From Pseudomonas serbica (GTDB lineage Bacteria; Pseudomonadota; Gammaproteobacteria; Pseudomonadales; Pseudomonadaceae), in NCBI RefSeq assembly GCF_028823535.1, contig NZ_JAQIYM010000003.1, positions 62,001-126,000 of the forward strand: a stretch of DNA of 64,000 nt, given 5' to 3'. Within the stretch, counting starts at the first letter, position 1, and each line of letters begins with the position of its first letter. The translations under genes were made by a program, and so were the position numbers. Under the pieces are notes generated by a model that had not been told where the DNA came from, made no database searches, and was given only the letters and a program-made list of their open reading frames with translations. Positions 9,706-20,142 of this stretch are shown here, piece after piece.

Positions 9706-11574
9706 TTAAATCCACAACTTCTTGAAGTCACGTCCGCCGAAGATCAGGTTGACCATCGCGCGGGTCACCATGATGGCCGTGAACATCGAGGTAAAGATCC
9801 CGAGGGACATGGTCACTGCGAAGCCCTTGACCGGGCCTGTACCCATGGCAAAGAGAATCCCGCCAACCAGCAAAGTAGTCAGGTTGGCGTCGAGAATCGC
9901 GGTGAATGCCCGGCCGAAGCCTTCGTTGATCGCGCGCTGCACGGTCATGCCCGCGGCGATCTCTTCACGAATCCGCGAGAAGATCAGCACGTTGGCGTCG
10001 ACCGCCATGCCCATGGTCAACACGATACCGGCGATGCCCGGCAGGGTCAGCGTTGCCCCCAGCAGCGACATCAGCGCCAGCAGCATCACCATGTTCACCG
10101 CCAGTGCGACGGTGGCGATGATGCCGAAGAAGCGGTAGATGGCGATGATGAACAGCGAGACGAACAGCATGCCCCACAGCGATGCATCGATACCCTTGGT
10201 GATGTTGTCCGCACCCAGGCTCGGGCCGATGGTGCGCTCTTCAGCGAAGTACATCGGAGCAGCCAGGCCGCCAGCGCGCAGCAGCAGCGCCAGTTCGGAC
10301 GACTCGCCCTGGCCATTCAGGCCGGTGATACGGAACTGCGCACCCAGCGGCGACTGGATGGTCGCCAGGCTGATGATCTTCTTCTCTTCCTTGAAGGTCT
10401 GAACCGCGACGTCTTTCTCGACACCGTTGACCATTTGCTTGGTGTAGGTGGTGACCGGACGCTGCTCGATGAAGATCACCGCCATGCTGCGACCAACGTT
10501 CGAACGGGTCGCGCGGCTCATCAGCTCGCCACCGTGGCCATCCAGGCGGATGTTCACTTCTGGCGTGCCGTGCTCGCCAAAACCAGCCTTGGCGTCGGTG
10601 ACCTGGTCACCGGTGATGATCAGGCCACGCTCGATCAATGCAGGAGGACGCTTGCCTTCACGGAACTCGAATTCTTCGGAAGTGGCTTTCGAAGCGCCAG
10701 GCTCAGCGGCCAGACGGAACTCGAGGTTCGCTGTCTTGCCGAGGATACGCTTGGCTTCCGCGGTGTCCTGTACGCCCGGCAGCTCAACCACGATGCGGTT
10801 GGCGCCCTGACGCTGGACAATCGGTTCGGCAACACCCAGCTCGTTGACGCGGTTACGTACCGTGGTCAAGTTCTGCTTGATGGAGTATTCGCGGATTTCC
10901 GCCAGCTTGGCCGGGGTCATCGCCAGACGCAGCACCGGTTGACCGTTGAGGTCGGCCGGAACAATGTCGAAATCGTTGAAATTCTTGCGGATCAGGGTAC
11001 GGGCCTGTTCACGGCTGTCTTCATCGGAGAAGCCCAGCTGAATGGCGCCGTTGAGTTGCGGCAGGCTGCGATAGCGCAGTTTCTCTTTACGCAACAGGCT
11101 CTTCACATCGCCTTCGTACACTTTCAAGCGTGCGTCGAGGGCTTTGTCCATGTCCACTTCGAGCAGGAAGTGCACACCACCGGACAAGTCCAGACCAAGC
11201 TTCATCGGGTGCGCGCCGAGGTTGCGCAGCCATTGCGGGGTGGTTTGTGCCAGGTTCAGTGCAACGACGTAGTCATCACCCAACGCCTTGCGCACCACGT
11301 CCTTGGCCGGCAGCTGGTCTTCAGCCTTGGTCAGGCGAATCAGACCGCCCTTGCCGCCCGCTGCCAGCGTGGCAGCCTTGACGTTGATCCCGGATTCCTT
11401 GAGCGCTGCGCTCACACGATCCAGATCAGCCTGGTTGACCTGCAGCGCAGTGCTTGCACCGCTGACCTGGATGGCCGGGTCATCAGGATAAAGATTGGGA
11501 GCGGAATAAATCAGACCGATCGCCAGCACCGCCAGGATCAGAATGTATTTCCACAGAGGGTATTTGTTCAGCAT
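9706..11574 (-). CDS. secD: Protein translocase subunit SecD
   Basis: A 622-residue RND-like translocase subunit with an N-terminal helix (about 8-24), a large periplasmic P1/P4 region including LGLDLSGGVHFLLEVD, and five C-terminal helices with GMAVDANVLIFSRIREE and MGTGPVKGFAVTMSLGI. I used the second of two adjacent ATG codons (11574). It forms the proton-driven SecDF-YajC complex with its neighbours. Confidence 0.97.
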   Translation of the reverse strand: MLNKYPLWKYILILAVLAIGLIYSAPNLYPDDPAIQVSGASTALQVNQADLDRVSAALKESGINVKAATLAAGGKGGLIRLTKAEDQLPAKDVVRKALGDDYVVALNLAQTTPQWLRNLGAHPMKLGLDLSGGVHFLLEVDMDKALDARLKVYEGDVKSLLRKEKLRYRSLPQLNGAIQLGFSDEDSREQARTLIRKNFNDFDIVPADLNGQPVLRLAMTPAKLAEIREYSIKQNLTTVRNRVNELGVAEPIVQRQGANRIVVELPGVQDTAEAKRILGKTANLEFRLAAEPGASKATSEEFEFREGKRPPALIERGLIITGDQVTDAKAGFGEHGTPEVNIRLDGHGGELMSRATRSNVGRSMAVIFIEQRPVTTYTKQMVNGVEKDVAVQTFKEEKKIISLATIQSPLGAQFRITGLNGQGESSELALLLRAGGLAAPMYFAEERTIGPSLGADNITKGIDASLWGMLFVSLFIIAIYRFFGIIATVALAVNMVMLLALMSLLGATLTLPGIAGIVLTMGMAVDANVLIFSRIREEIAAGMTVQRAINEGFGRAFTAILDANLTTLLVGGILFAMGTGPVKGFAVTMSLGIFTSMFTAIMVTRAMVNLIFGGRDFKKLWI

Positions 11575-11594
11575 CACGCCGCCCGCTTATGACG

Positions 11595-11615
11595 CGGGGC
11601 GCCTTGCGCGCCCCG
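11595..11615. other. Hairpin in the yajC-secD spacer
   Basis: CGGGGCGC and GCGCCCCG arms (8 bp) with a 5-base loop lie 20 bases upstream of secD. There is no U-run, so it is more likely an RNA stability or attenuation element than a terminator. Its function is not known. Confidence 0.4.
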
Positions 11616-11637
11616 TCGATTGAGTAGAAGTTGAAAC

Positions 11638-11976
11638 TTAGATCGCTTTGAGCGTGCCTTTTGGCAGCGTGGCGGCGATGGCGCCTTTCTGGAACTTCAT
11701 TTCGACGGTGTCGGAAACTTCCAGAACCACGAAATCGTCAGCCACTTTGGTGATCTTGCCAGCGATGCCGCCGGTGGTCACAACTTCGTCACCTTTTTGC
11801 AGGCTGCTCAGCAGGTTCTTCTGCTCTTTGGCGCGCTTGGCCTGTGGACGCCAGATCATCAGGTAGAAGATGACCAGGAAGCCGACCAGGAAAATCCACT
11901 CAAAACCGCCACCCATTGGGCTGGCAGCAGCAGGTGCAGCAGCGTCAGCCATGGCATTAGAGATAAAAAAGCTCAT
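11638..11976 (-). CDS. yajC: Sec translocase accessory protein YajC
   Basis: A 112-residue protein with one membrane helix (about 27-45, FLVGFLVIFYLMIWRPQ) followed by a small cytoplasmic domain (KGDEVVTTGGIAGKI). This is the classic YajC architecture. It associates with SecD and SecF, encoded immediately downstream. Confidence 0.95.
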   Translation of the reverse strand: MSFFISNAMADAAAPAAASPMGGGFEWIFLVGFLVIFYLMIWRPQAKRAKEQKNLLSSLQKGDEVVTTGGIAGKITKVADDFVVLEVSDTVEMKFQKGAIAATLPKGTLKAI

Positions 11977-12019
11977 TTAGCACTCCAGTTGCAAATGTTG
12001 AATCTTGGGGTCAGAAAAC

Positions 12020-14214
<2,195 letters not shown>

Positions 14215-14279
14215 GATGGGGTTCGTCTAGCAGGGCCGGGAAGTCTAGCGGAAATATCAAAAATTCTCCATGTACCTGA

Positions 14280-14308
14280 TTGACCGACGGTTATCTCATC
14301 TTTATACT
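14280..14308 (+). promoter_or_regulatory. Promoter of tRNA-Leu(CAA)
   Basis: TTGACC (14280-14285) and TATACT (14303-14308) are separated by exactly 17 bases and end 11 bases before the mature tRNA. The following CCGCGG is a G/C-rich discriminator, as found at stringently controlled stable-RNA promoters. Confidence 0.85.
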
Positions 14309-14319
14309 CCGCGGCCATT

Positions 14320-14404
14320 GCCCTGATGGCGGAATTGGTAGACGCGGCGGATTCAAAATCCGTTTTCGAAAGGAGTGGGAGTTCGAGTCTCCCTCGGGGC
14401 ACCA
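14320..14404 (+). tRNA. tRNA-Leu (anticodon CAA)
   Basis: An 85-base class II tRNA. The acceptor arms GCCCTGA and TCGGGGC pair (one T-G wobble), the anticodon loop TTCAAAA carries CAA and decodes UUG, the long variable arm is present, the T-arm has GTTCGAGTC, and the 3' CCA is encoded. Confidence 0.97.
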
Positions 14405-14412
14405 AAATTAAG

Positions 14413-14442
14413 AAAGGTCTTGCTTAGCAAGGCCTTTTTTTT
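14413..14442 (+). terminator. Intrinsic terminator of tRNA-Leu
   Basis: A 10-base-pair stem (14414-14423 with 14427-14436, one G-T wobble, loop TTA) is followed by a run of T. Confidence 0.9.
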
Positions 14443-14498
14443 CGCCCACAGAAAAGCACCTGAACACCCACCGCCAACGCCCTGACACCGCGTTGACC

Positions 14499-14533
14499 TG
14501 TAGGAGCTGCCGAAGGCTGCGATCTTTTGATCT
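14499..14533. repeat. Intergenic repeat of the GTAGGAGCTGCCGAAGGCTG type
   Basis: CTGTAGGAGCTGCCGAAGGC followed by TGCGATCTTTTGATC is a short dispersed repeat I recognise from fluorescent pseudomonads. It shares the GTAGGAGC start of the REP family but has a different palindrome. Confidence 0.6.
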
Positions 14534-14585
14534 TGCTTCTCTCTTTTGCCCTTCGCCCCAACTGCCCCTTTCACAAGGACTCCCC

Positions 14586-14915
14586 ATGGAATTGCACCTG
14601 GAAACCGTCGCCCTCTTCTCCCTCAAACTGGCTTACGAATCGGAAGGTTCAAGCCCGATTTTGCGTGACGATCTGGTCATGGGCGATTACCAGCGGGATG
14701 TGTTTGAGTTGCTGGTGCGGCGGGGGGATGTTGAGGGGATTCAGGTGAAGGTGGGTGAGTGTGTGGAGTTGGCGTTGGAGGCGGTTGGGGGTGTGGATAA
14801 GCCGTTGGGGCGGGAGCTGGGGAGGTTGGCGGGTGAATTGGCCAGTAAGAAGACGATGGAGCAGCTTGATGCCCCGCTCATTGCGCTGAAGGACTATTTA
14901 AAAGATATTCAATGA
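14586..14915 (+). CDS. Small hypothetical protein, Pseudomonas-type
   Basis: A 109-residue acidic, mostly helical protein with no cysteine pairs, signal peptide or membrane segment. The start at 14586 has AAGGAC upstream; a longer frame from 14493 would be built from the dispersed repeat and is unlikely. The third-position usage becomes unusually G/T rich after codon 30 (runs of GGGG, TTGG), unlike the neighbouring housekeeping genes. I do not recognise a function. Confidence 0.6.
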   Translation: MELHLETVALFSLKLAYESEGSSPILRDDLVMGDYQRDVFELLVRRGDVEGIQVKVGECVELALEAVGGVDKPLGRELGRLAGELASKKTMEQLDAPLIALKDYLKDIQ

Positions 14916-15153
14916 CTAAAGCGGGGGGGGGTCTTAAAGCGGTAGTGCCCGATAGCCGAATCGACGTTGGTCGCCGCGTCTTAACCGTTAAAAATATGTC
15001 CCCTTCCCCTGCCCCCTTTTCCCCCACCCGTGCAACCGAGGGTGCGAATCATGAGGCCTATCGGTCGGTACATGCTGCCGACACCCGCTGAATGCACCGA
15101 AGGCAGATCCAGCCAACGAGCAAAATGAAATGTTCAACTAGCGGAAGCAATCC
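14916..15153. other. Gene-free border of the accessory region
   Basis: It begins with a run of nine G and contains ATGTCCCCTTCCCC (about 14995-15010), half of the GTCCCC-type palindrome found intact at 16291-16333. No tRNA fragment, integrase or clear direct repeat marks an integration site. Confidence 0.4.
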
Positions 15154-15798
15154 ATGAAAAAGAACCTTGGAACACTGATCCCCTTACAGGATTACCTGCG
15201 AGTTCATAGGGTTGTCCGCTCTGCTTTGGATATGGCAGGTGCGGAAACAGCCCACGCTTGCTGGTTTTTCAGCGTCGCGGGTGCAGCCATTCTTAGAAAA
15301 TATTATAAAAAAGATGCTCATGCCGTGGCAGGGGCTATGTGCCTGATGGTGGATGAAAAGAACGCTAACGTGTTGTGCTTCGCTACCTTAGAAGGCGAAA
15401 CAATTAGCAGCTCCAATAATGCGTTTCACGCGCTGGTGGTGTGCGGCGATTACGTTGTGGACTTCATGAGCCCTATCTTTCCGGAGACCTGTAAATCCTC
15501 AGGCCACTCATTTATGGCACCCTCCAAGTCATTCCAACGAAAGATCGAAACCATGGCATCGTCTTACACTGACCTAAGTAGAGACGGGGACTTCTTTTTT
15601 TCCCCAAATGACATGCTGACAGACCATCTTAAGAATAGGTTTGTCCAAGGCCATCTTCAATCTGATGTCTTGAATGCTTGCCTGGAGTGGTTTACCAAGC
15701 CCCCTAAACCGATTCGTCCCACGCTCACTGTGGCTGATGAGAAGGGCCAGGTCATCAACGTGAAGCTCAAGGACGGCCTTGTCGTAGGGTCATGGTAA
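15154..15798 (+). CDS. DUF2026-like protein with Cys-His-Asp arrangement
   Basis: A 214-residue protein that I relate from memory to the DUF2026 family. Cys36 at the start of a helix (ETAHACWFFSVAGAA), His92 (NNAFHALVV) and Asp103 (YVVDFMSP) follow the order and spacing of the transglutaminase/papain-like fold, so a cysteine hydrolase or transferase activity is plausible but not shown. The C-terminal tail (about 180-214) is a separate small segment. No signal peptide is seen, so it is probably cytoplasmic. It has a weak Shine-Dalgarno (GCGGAAGC) and is followed 29 bases later by a small membrane-anchored protein, probably in one operon. Confidence 0.65.
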   Translation: MKKNLGTLIPLQDYLRVHRVVRSALDMAGAETAHACWFFSVAGAAILRKYYKKDAHAVAGAMCLMVDEKNANVLCFATLEGETISSSNNAFHALVVCGDYVVDFMSPIFPETCKSSGHSFMAPSKSFQRKIETMASSYTDLSRDGDFFFSPNDMLTDHLKNRFVQGHLQSDVLNACLEWFTKPPKPIRPTLTVADEKGQVINVKLKDGLVVGSW

Positions 15799-15827
15799 GT
15801 CGTAATTAAAGAGGAAATAATGCGTCG

Positions 15828-16265
15828 ATGAATACTGAGCTACTGCTGTCGTCCGCTGTCGTGTCGGCTCTCGTAGGGGGATTTGTCAGCCTGAGAGCTT
15901 CGGAACGAAACATCCAAATTGAGAACATCACCCAGGAGCGTGCTAAGTGGCGTGAGCAGATTCGCGTTAACGCTCTGAAAGTTCATCGGACTGTGAGCAA
16001 AGCCGCTACACCGGAAGTCAAGACACCACTGGCTGAGCTGAGACTGGTGTTTGAGTTGCTGCTGAACCCTCTCGACCCTGAGGATATTGCCATCCTCAAA
16101 TGCATCGAGGGGCTCTCTGAATGCACAGAACCGGAAAAGCGGCTCCCTGAGTTTTCGAAACGCGTAGCATACCTACTGAAGCACGATTGGGAGCGCGCCA
16201 AACGGGAGGCTAGCCCATGGTGGTGGCGTCTATTCAAAAAATTACAACGGGAGAGTCTGGGGTGA
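15828..16265 (+). CDS. Small membrane-anchored hypothetical protein
   Basis: A 145-residue protein with one N-terminal hydrophobic segment (about 5-23, LLLSSAVVSALVGGFVSL), then a long charged helical, probably coiled-coil region on the cytoplasmic side, and a basic Trp-rich C-terminus. I do not recognise the family. The best-placed Shine-Dalgarno (GAGG, 15811) serves a three-codon open frame (ATG CGT CGA TGA, 15820-15831) whose stop overlaps this start codon, so translation may be coupled to it. Confidence 0.65.
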   Translation: MNTELLLSSAVVSALVGGFVSLRASERNIQIENITQERAKWREQIRVNALKVHRTVSKAATPEVKTPLAELRLVFELLLNPLDPEDIAILKCIEGLSECTEPEKRLPEFSKRVAYLLKHDWERAKREASPWWWRLFKKLQRESLG

Positions 16266-16290
16266 GAGTTGGCCAAGCCCCGAAAACAAC

Positions 16291-16333
16291 AAAGGGACAG
16301 ATTCCATCCGAAAATAAATCCGTCCCCTTTTCC
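16291..16333. repeat. GTCCCC-type palindromic repeat
   Basis: GGGACAGATT (16294-16303) and AATCCGTCCC (16317-16326) are inverted arms with one mismatch around a 13-base loop, followed by CTTTTCC and a second TTTTCCAC. It differs from the GAGCAGGCTCGC repeats elsewhere in the window. It lies between two convergent genes. Confidence 0.6.
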
Positions 16334-16389
16334 ACTCCTTTTCCACTTCTATTTGCTTCGTATTAGAAGCATATTGTCTACTAGGCTTG

Positions 16390-17067
16390 TCAATTCGCTG
16401 CTTCAGCAAGTTCGAGCAGCTGTTCCCGAAAATAGGCAAAACTCGGTGATTCGTTGATCAATACGTTCATGTGAGGGCTGATTTTTTCAGACCATTGAGA
16501 TTTTTCTGCACCAATGGCCTGCCAGCCTTTAGCAGAAAGGGCTGTTGAGCCTCCAATGAAAACTGCATCCGCCAAGCGCTCCCATGTACCGCATATCGAA
16601 TCATTCACATATGAATTCAGGACAGGGGTTTTGGCCTTTGGATAAGCCGATTTAACTGCGGCGATGTCACCAAGGAACCAGGCTTCCCCCTCCTCAATTG
16701 CAATGCAAAAACGAGTTTCCGGCCGAGGATTACAAGCATTCAGGATATTAAAGAGCTCTTGGCGAAAGGTGTGGAGACATTTGTTGTCGAGGTCACAAAC
16801 CAGAATCACCGCTGCAGGGCAATCTGCTGGGTATCTGGAGAACGCATTACCATAGCCCTGCAAGAGGCGCGGAAGTTGGTCCAGCAGGATTCGTTTGCCG
16901 GCATTTTCGTTTACGCCGAGATTCTTTGGAATGCGGCCTATTCCTTTATATGAATGAACATTGAATGTGTGGTCGGCACCGATGATTTTGGGAACCAAGA
17001 TATCAAGCGCTTTTTTACCGGACTGGTCTTCAACAAGGATCTCGAAATGCACCTGCTCACCTCGCAT
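16390..17067 (-). CDS. TOPRIM-like DUF4276 family protein (defence-module effector)
   Basis: A 225-residue protein with the three acidic clusters of a TOPRIM fold: Glu13 in EILVEDQSGK, the D-x-D pair Asp92/Asp94 in ILVCDLDNK, and a Glu-rich segment IAIEEGEAWFLGD (about 114-122). I relate it to DUF4276, a family usually found beside a predicted ABC-type ATPase. The start at 17067 overlaps the last 11 bases of the ATPase gene, so the two are translationally coupled. By analogy with OLD-family nucleases and AbiL- or PARIS-like systems it could be the nuclease or toxic partner released by the ATPase; that is inference. Confidence 0.75.
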   Translation of the reverse strand: MRGEQVHFEILVEDQSGKKALDILVPKIIGADHTFNVHSYKGIGRIPKNLGVNENAGKRILLDQLPRLLQGYGNAFSRYPADCPAAVILVCDLDNKCLHTFRQELFNILNACNPRPETRFCIAIEEGEAWFLGDIAAVKSAYPKAKTPVLNSYVNDSICGTWERLADAVFIGGSTALSAKGWQAIGAEKSQWSEKISPHMNVLINESPSFAYFREQLLELAEAAN

Positions 17068-18349
17068 CCAGATAATCACTGTACCAAAGGCCACCTAAAG
17101 GCAACCCCTCAGCAACCATGCTCTGTACTATCTCATCGTCGCTTGCCCTACGGATTACCGAATAACCGTCCGCAGCCTTTTCTAAGATCCAGACCTCGTC
17201 TGGCTCTAACGCATCTACCAGATAGGGCTGATGGGTTGTTATGAAAACCTGAGATCCTCCTTTGCGGCCTGTAGCATGTTCTCGGAACTCAGTCGCTAAG
17301 GTTTCAAGAAGTTTGTGATATAAGCCATTTTCTGGCTCTTCTATACATAAAAATGGTGGTGGTGCAGGATCCTCGAGCAGCAGGAGATACGCAAAGACCT
17401 TCAATGTCCCATCAGACATTTGTTGTGAATAAAATGGATCTTTAAAGCCCTTGTCATTGAAGCGTAGAAGCAAACGGCCATCGTTTGTCTTTTCAGTATC
17501 AATTTTGTTTATTCCTGGGATTTTCTCCGCAATTCTATTCAGGATAGCTTGGAAGCGTTTTGGATGTTCACGCTCCATGAATTGCACAACGTTTCCAAGG
17601 TTATCTCCATGGATGTTGAGATGCCTTTGAGGTCCAGCAAGTGGCAGACTCCTAGCGGCGTCCGGCGTAAAGTAGCTGAGGTACCAACCTTCAATGAATC
17701 TCCGAAACGCGGAAATTCTCGGATGCTGTTTGAGTGATCCCAATGTGGCAATTCCGAGCTTGCGCATGTCTTCAAGCTCAACGACTTCAGTTTCTCTAGA
17801 TTCTTCTTCCGCCTCACCGGACTTAATTGATTCCATAAGCTCGATCAAGTCGAAATCACTTTGTTCCTCCTCGATTTGACGGCCTTCTTGATCCCCTTTC
17901 CATACAACGCCCTTACCGCTATTCAGCACAAGAAATGAAAAGGGCCACCCGCGGGTTTGCCCTTTGCGCCTTTGTCTCAGACGCTCTTTCAAAACATAAG
18001 GACGCCCGGAACTATCTATATCAATAGAGATTTCGTAGGTAATAGGTCGGGCGTTACCATCTTCTTTGTAGTAAACCTCAAAACCGATCGAACCTGTCTG
18101 CCCCTGAGATCTGATACGCTCAAATCCTCCTCTACCACGGGAGTCACAGGCTTCTTCAACCCCAGACTTTAAAGCATCTGCAAGAAATCCAAAGGCATCA
18201 AAAAGCGAACTCTTGCCTACTCCATTTTTTCCAATTACCGCTGTCATAGGCGTAAGCGGCTCCGACTGTTGCTGATTCCACAAACGTCCAAGCGTTACGT
18301 CTCTAAGCGTTTTGAAATTTGTTATTCGAAATCCTTCAATTTTGGCCAT
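17057..18349 (-). CDS. OLD-like AAA family ATPase of a two-gene defence module
   Basis: A 430-residue SMC/ABC-type ATPase without a nuclease domain. The Walker A loop GKNGVGKSS is at 40-48, a signature-like SDGT at 312-315, Walker B FLCIEEPENGL at 333-343, and the switch histidine in TTHQPYLVDAL at about 373. Residues 165-195 form an acidic, low-complexity insertion. The arrangement (N-terminal MAKIEGFRITNFKTLRDVTL, C-terminal VAEGLPLGGLW) fits COG4637-type predicted ATPases, which are often partnered with DUF4276. The stop codon overlaps the TOPRIM gene. Base composition is visibly lower in GC than the flanks, consistent with transfer. The start has AGAGG seven bases upstream. Confidence 0.85.
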   Translation of the reverse strand: MAKIEGFRITNFKTLRDVTLGRLWNQQQSEPLTPMTAVIGKNGVGKSSLFDAFGFLADALKSGVEEACDSRGRGGFERIRSQGQTGSIGFEVYYKEDGNARPITYEISIDIDSSGRPYVLKERLRQRRKGQTRGWPFSFLVLNSGKGVVWKGDQEGRQIEEEQSDFDLIELMESIKSGEAEEESRETEVVELEDMRKLGIATLGSLKQHPRISAFRRFIEGWYLSYFTPDAARSLPLAGPQRHLNIHGDNLGNVVQFMEREHPKRFQAILNRIAEKIPGINKIDTEKTNDGRLLLRFNDKGFKDPFYSQQMSDGTLKVFAYLLLLEDPAPPPFLCIEEPENGLYHKLLETLATEFREHATGRKGGSQVFITTHQPYLVDALEPDEVWILEKAADGYSVIRRASDDEIVQSMVAEGLPLGGLWYSDYLDAR

Positions 18350-18631
18350 TATTCGCCTCTCATACTCGTTACTACCTTGTGAATCCCCAAGACAGTTTAC
18401 TGAATTAATGCCTGCTTTGTGTCGAGCAGCTACTCGGAAATAATTTCTTTTGTCGATAGCTACCTCTCCCGACAGTTTTTTTTAGCCTCTGCCGCTCAAC
18501 TGACGCTTGCACTCTCCTATCGTTCGCTGCGCATAATCCCGCTTATGTTCAAAACGCGCCCACACTTTCGATAGGCTTGGGGGCCTTTGCTTCGGATGAC
18601 GGACACCTCGCCTTGGGGGCTGGTCTACCAT

Positions 18632-18684
18632 CTCCCCTTTTTCCGGACTTATTTTCAAGGATATAAATCTGCCCCCTTTTTCCA
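18632..18684. repeat. Degenerate GTCCCC-type palindromic repeat
   Basis: CTCCCCTTTTTCC, ACTTATTTTC and AAATCTGCCCCCTTTTTCCAC resemble the 16291-16333 element in both halves, with several changes. It lies in the 409-base gene-free stretch 18350-18758, in which I see no other feature apart from a T-run near 18480. Confidence 0.4.
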
Positions 18685-18758
18685 CTTTTTCCCAATTGAT
18701 CGATCCCACACACTAGATTCTGTGTAAATAGCAAGCGCAGGGTCAAACACTTGAACCC

Positions 18759-19667
18759 TTAGTATCTCCCACAAGTCAGACAGCTGTCGAAATCTCCGCC
18801 GAGGACATTTCCAGCGCAATCTTTACTAGAACATTTTTTCCTTGAAACGGAGTATTCGTCATCGCAGACCGGACAATAGAGTGTCTTGCATCTCGGCTTG
18901 GTAGTCGCAAGCCTAGCAAGTTTATAATCAAAATCAATATCACCACTAGCATCAGAATGACATTTCGGACATAAATATCCGCGCCGTTTCTTATCAATCT
19001 TAAAATATTTAACAACTTTTCCTGCACCCAACAGCTTTATAATTATCGATAATTCCTGACACGCCTGATTCGAGACATACTGATATTCACCTAACTCTGT
19101 TCCAGGTGTAATCTCCAAAGATTCACGTCGTAGCTTAGCCCAAGCCTCCCTTGGAAATAATTCATTATGCATGAACAATAATGACTCGATAACCTCCATG
19201 TAATTCACTTGTAGAGACGCATTCACAGAGTGCATTAGTGAGTTTCGCGTTTCCCGCAAGGTATTAAATTTATCGACAAAGGCGCTACTAAATTTTGAAG
19301 CAGCAAATGAATCATGAACCTTTACCAGGTCTTGCGCATCGATGGTGCGGAACCTGCTGAAATCCACATCACCCGCGTAAGGAGATGGCCACTTCGAAGG
19401 TGCATCCGAGATTAGAATAAAGGGGGTTACCTCGCAGATGCGACCTTTGATTACGAACTCCAACCCCTGCTGCATGACAGTCAAGGAAGTAGCTAATTGA
19501 CGCTGAGCTAACGCCCAATAGTCTTCTGAAACCGCTTTAGTGTCATGCCCCCATTGCTCTGCTTCATGCAGCCCCACTATTAGCTTCGCAACGGCATCCC
19601 AGGCGAATACCAACAATTCTTTGCCTGTACGGTAGAAATCGTCGGCAGAAGGTACGTTTGTAATCAC
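18759..19667 (-). CDS. Unrecognised protein with HEPN-like motif and C-terminal zinc ribbons
   Basis: A 302-residue protein of no family that I can name. The N-terminal two thirds is helical and carries TRNSLMHSV, whose R-N-x-x-x-H matches the catalytic motif of HEPN ribonucleases (residues 141-146). The C-terminal 70 residues hold CPKC, a lone C, CPVC, C-x4-C and CLTC pairs, enough for two zinc ribbons. I chose the GTG at 19667, which has GGAG five bases upstream; a GTG at 19721 would add 18 residues without a ribosome site. AT-rich compared with the core genes. Placed next to the ATPase/TOPRIM pair on the same strand, a role in RNA-targeting defence is possible but inferred. Confidence 0.6.
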   Translation of the reverse strand: MITNVPSADDFYRTGKELLVFAWDAVAKLIVGLHEAEQWGHDTKAVSEDYWALAQRQLATSLTVMQQGLEFVIKGRICEVTPFILISDAPSKWPSPYAGDVDFSRFRTIDAQDLVKVHDSFAASKFSSAFVDKFNTLRETRNSLMHSVNASLQVNYMEVIESLLFMHNELFPREAWAKLRRESLEITPGTELGEYQYVSNQACQELSIIIKLLGAGKVVKYFKIDKKRRGYLCPKCHSDASGDIDFDYKLARLATTKPRCKTLYCPVCDDEYSVSRKKCSSKDCAGNVLGGDFDSCLTCGRY

Positions 19668-20142
19668 AGCGACTCCATTTCTAGGGGTAGTGGTACGTCT
19701 ATTTTTGAACAGCGCTGTCACGCTGGTGGCGACTGTTCGGTCGTTCGAATGTCTCGAAAGATAGCCCGCTTGAAGCCAGCTTACCCTATCGTCCCAGGCA
19801 GACGTTGGCTACTGCTACATGATTATCTCTGTCCCAAGACGAATGACTAAGCGTCGCGTGTCATGCACTCCGCATTCCTGACGTCTGTTCCCGTTACATG
19901 CACAAACACACCAGATCTTGCGCCTCCACTCAGACTTTCTGCCAAAGCATGAGGCCTGAATCGTTTAAATTTTCGTAGACATGCGAATGACCGAATTAGC
20001 CCGTAACACATGTAAGCCCGTATCGAACAAAACGGGGACAGTACGCTTTTATCGTCTCGGGTGGTTTGCGATCGAAGCCTTTGAAGGTTGCAGGAAAAGG
20101 ATCTGAACGATAATCTTCCACCGTCGCTGCCAATTCAGCGAC
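19668..20142. other. Gene-free stretch upstream of the structured leader
   Basis: I find no convincing coding frame. CGGGGACAGTACGC (about 20034-20047) is another half of the GTCCCC-type repeat. The promoter for the leader transcript must lie in the right-hand part of this stretch, but no clear -35/-10 pair stands out. Confidence 0.35.

Noticed and set aside
14320..14404. tRNA-Leu as attachment site of an integrated island
   Set aside because: No repeat of the tRNA 3' end is found at the right border of the accessory region and no integrase is present.
16390..18349. PARIS (AriA-AriB) system in the strict sense
   Set aside because: The effector resembles DUF4276 rather than the DUF4435 effector of PARIS; I keep only the broader ATPase-TOPRIM call.
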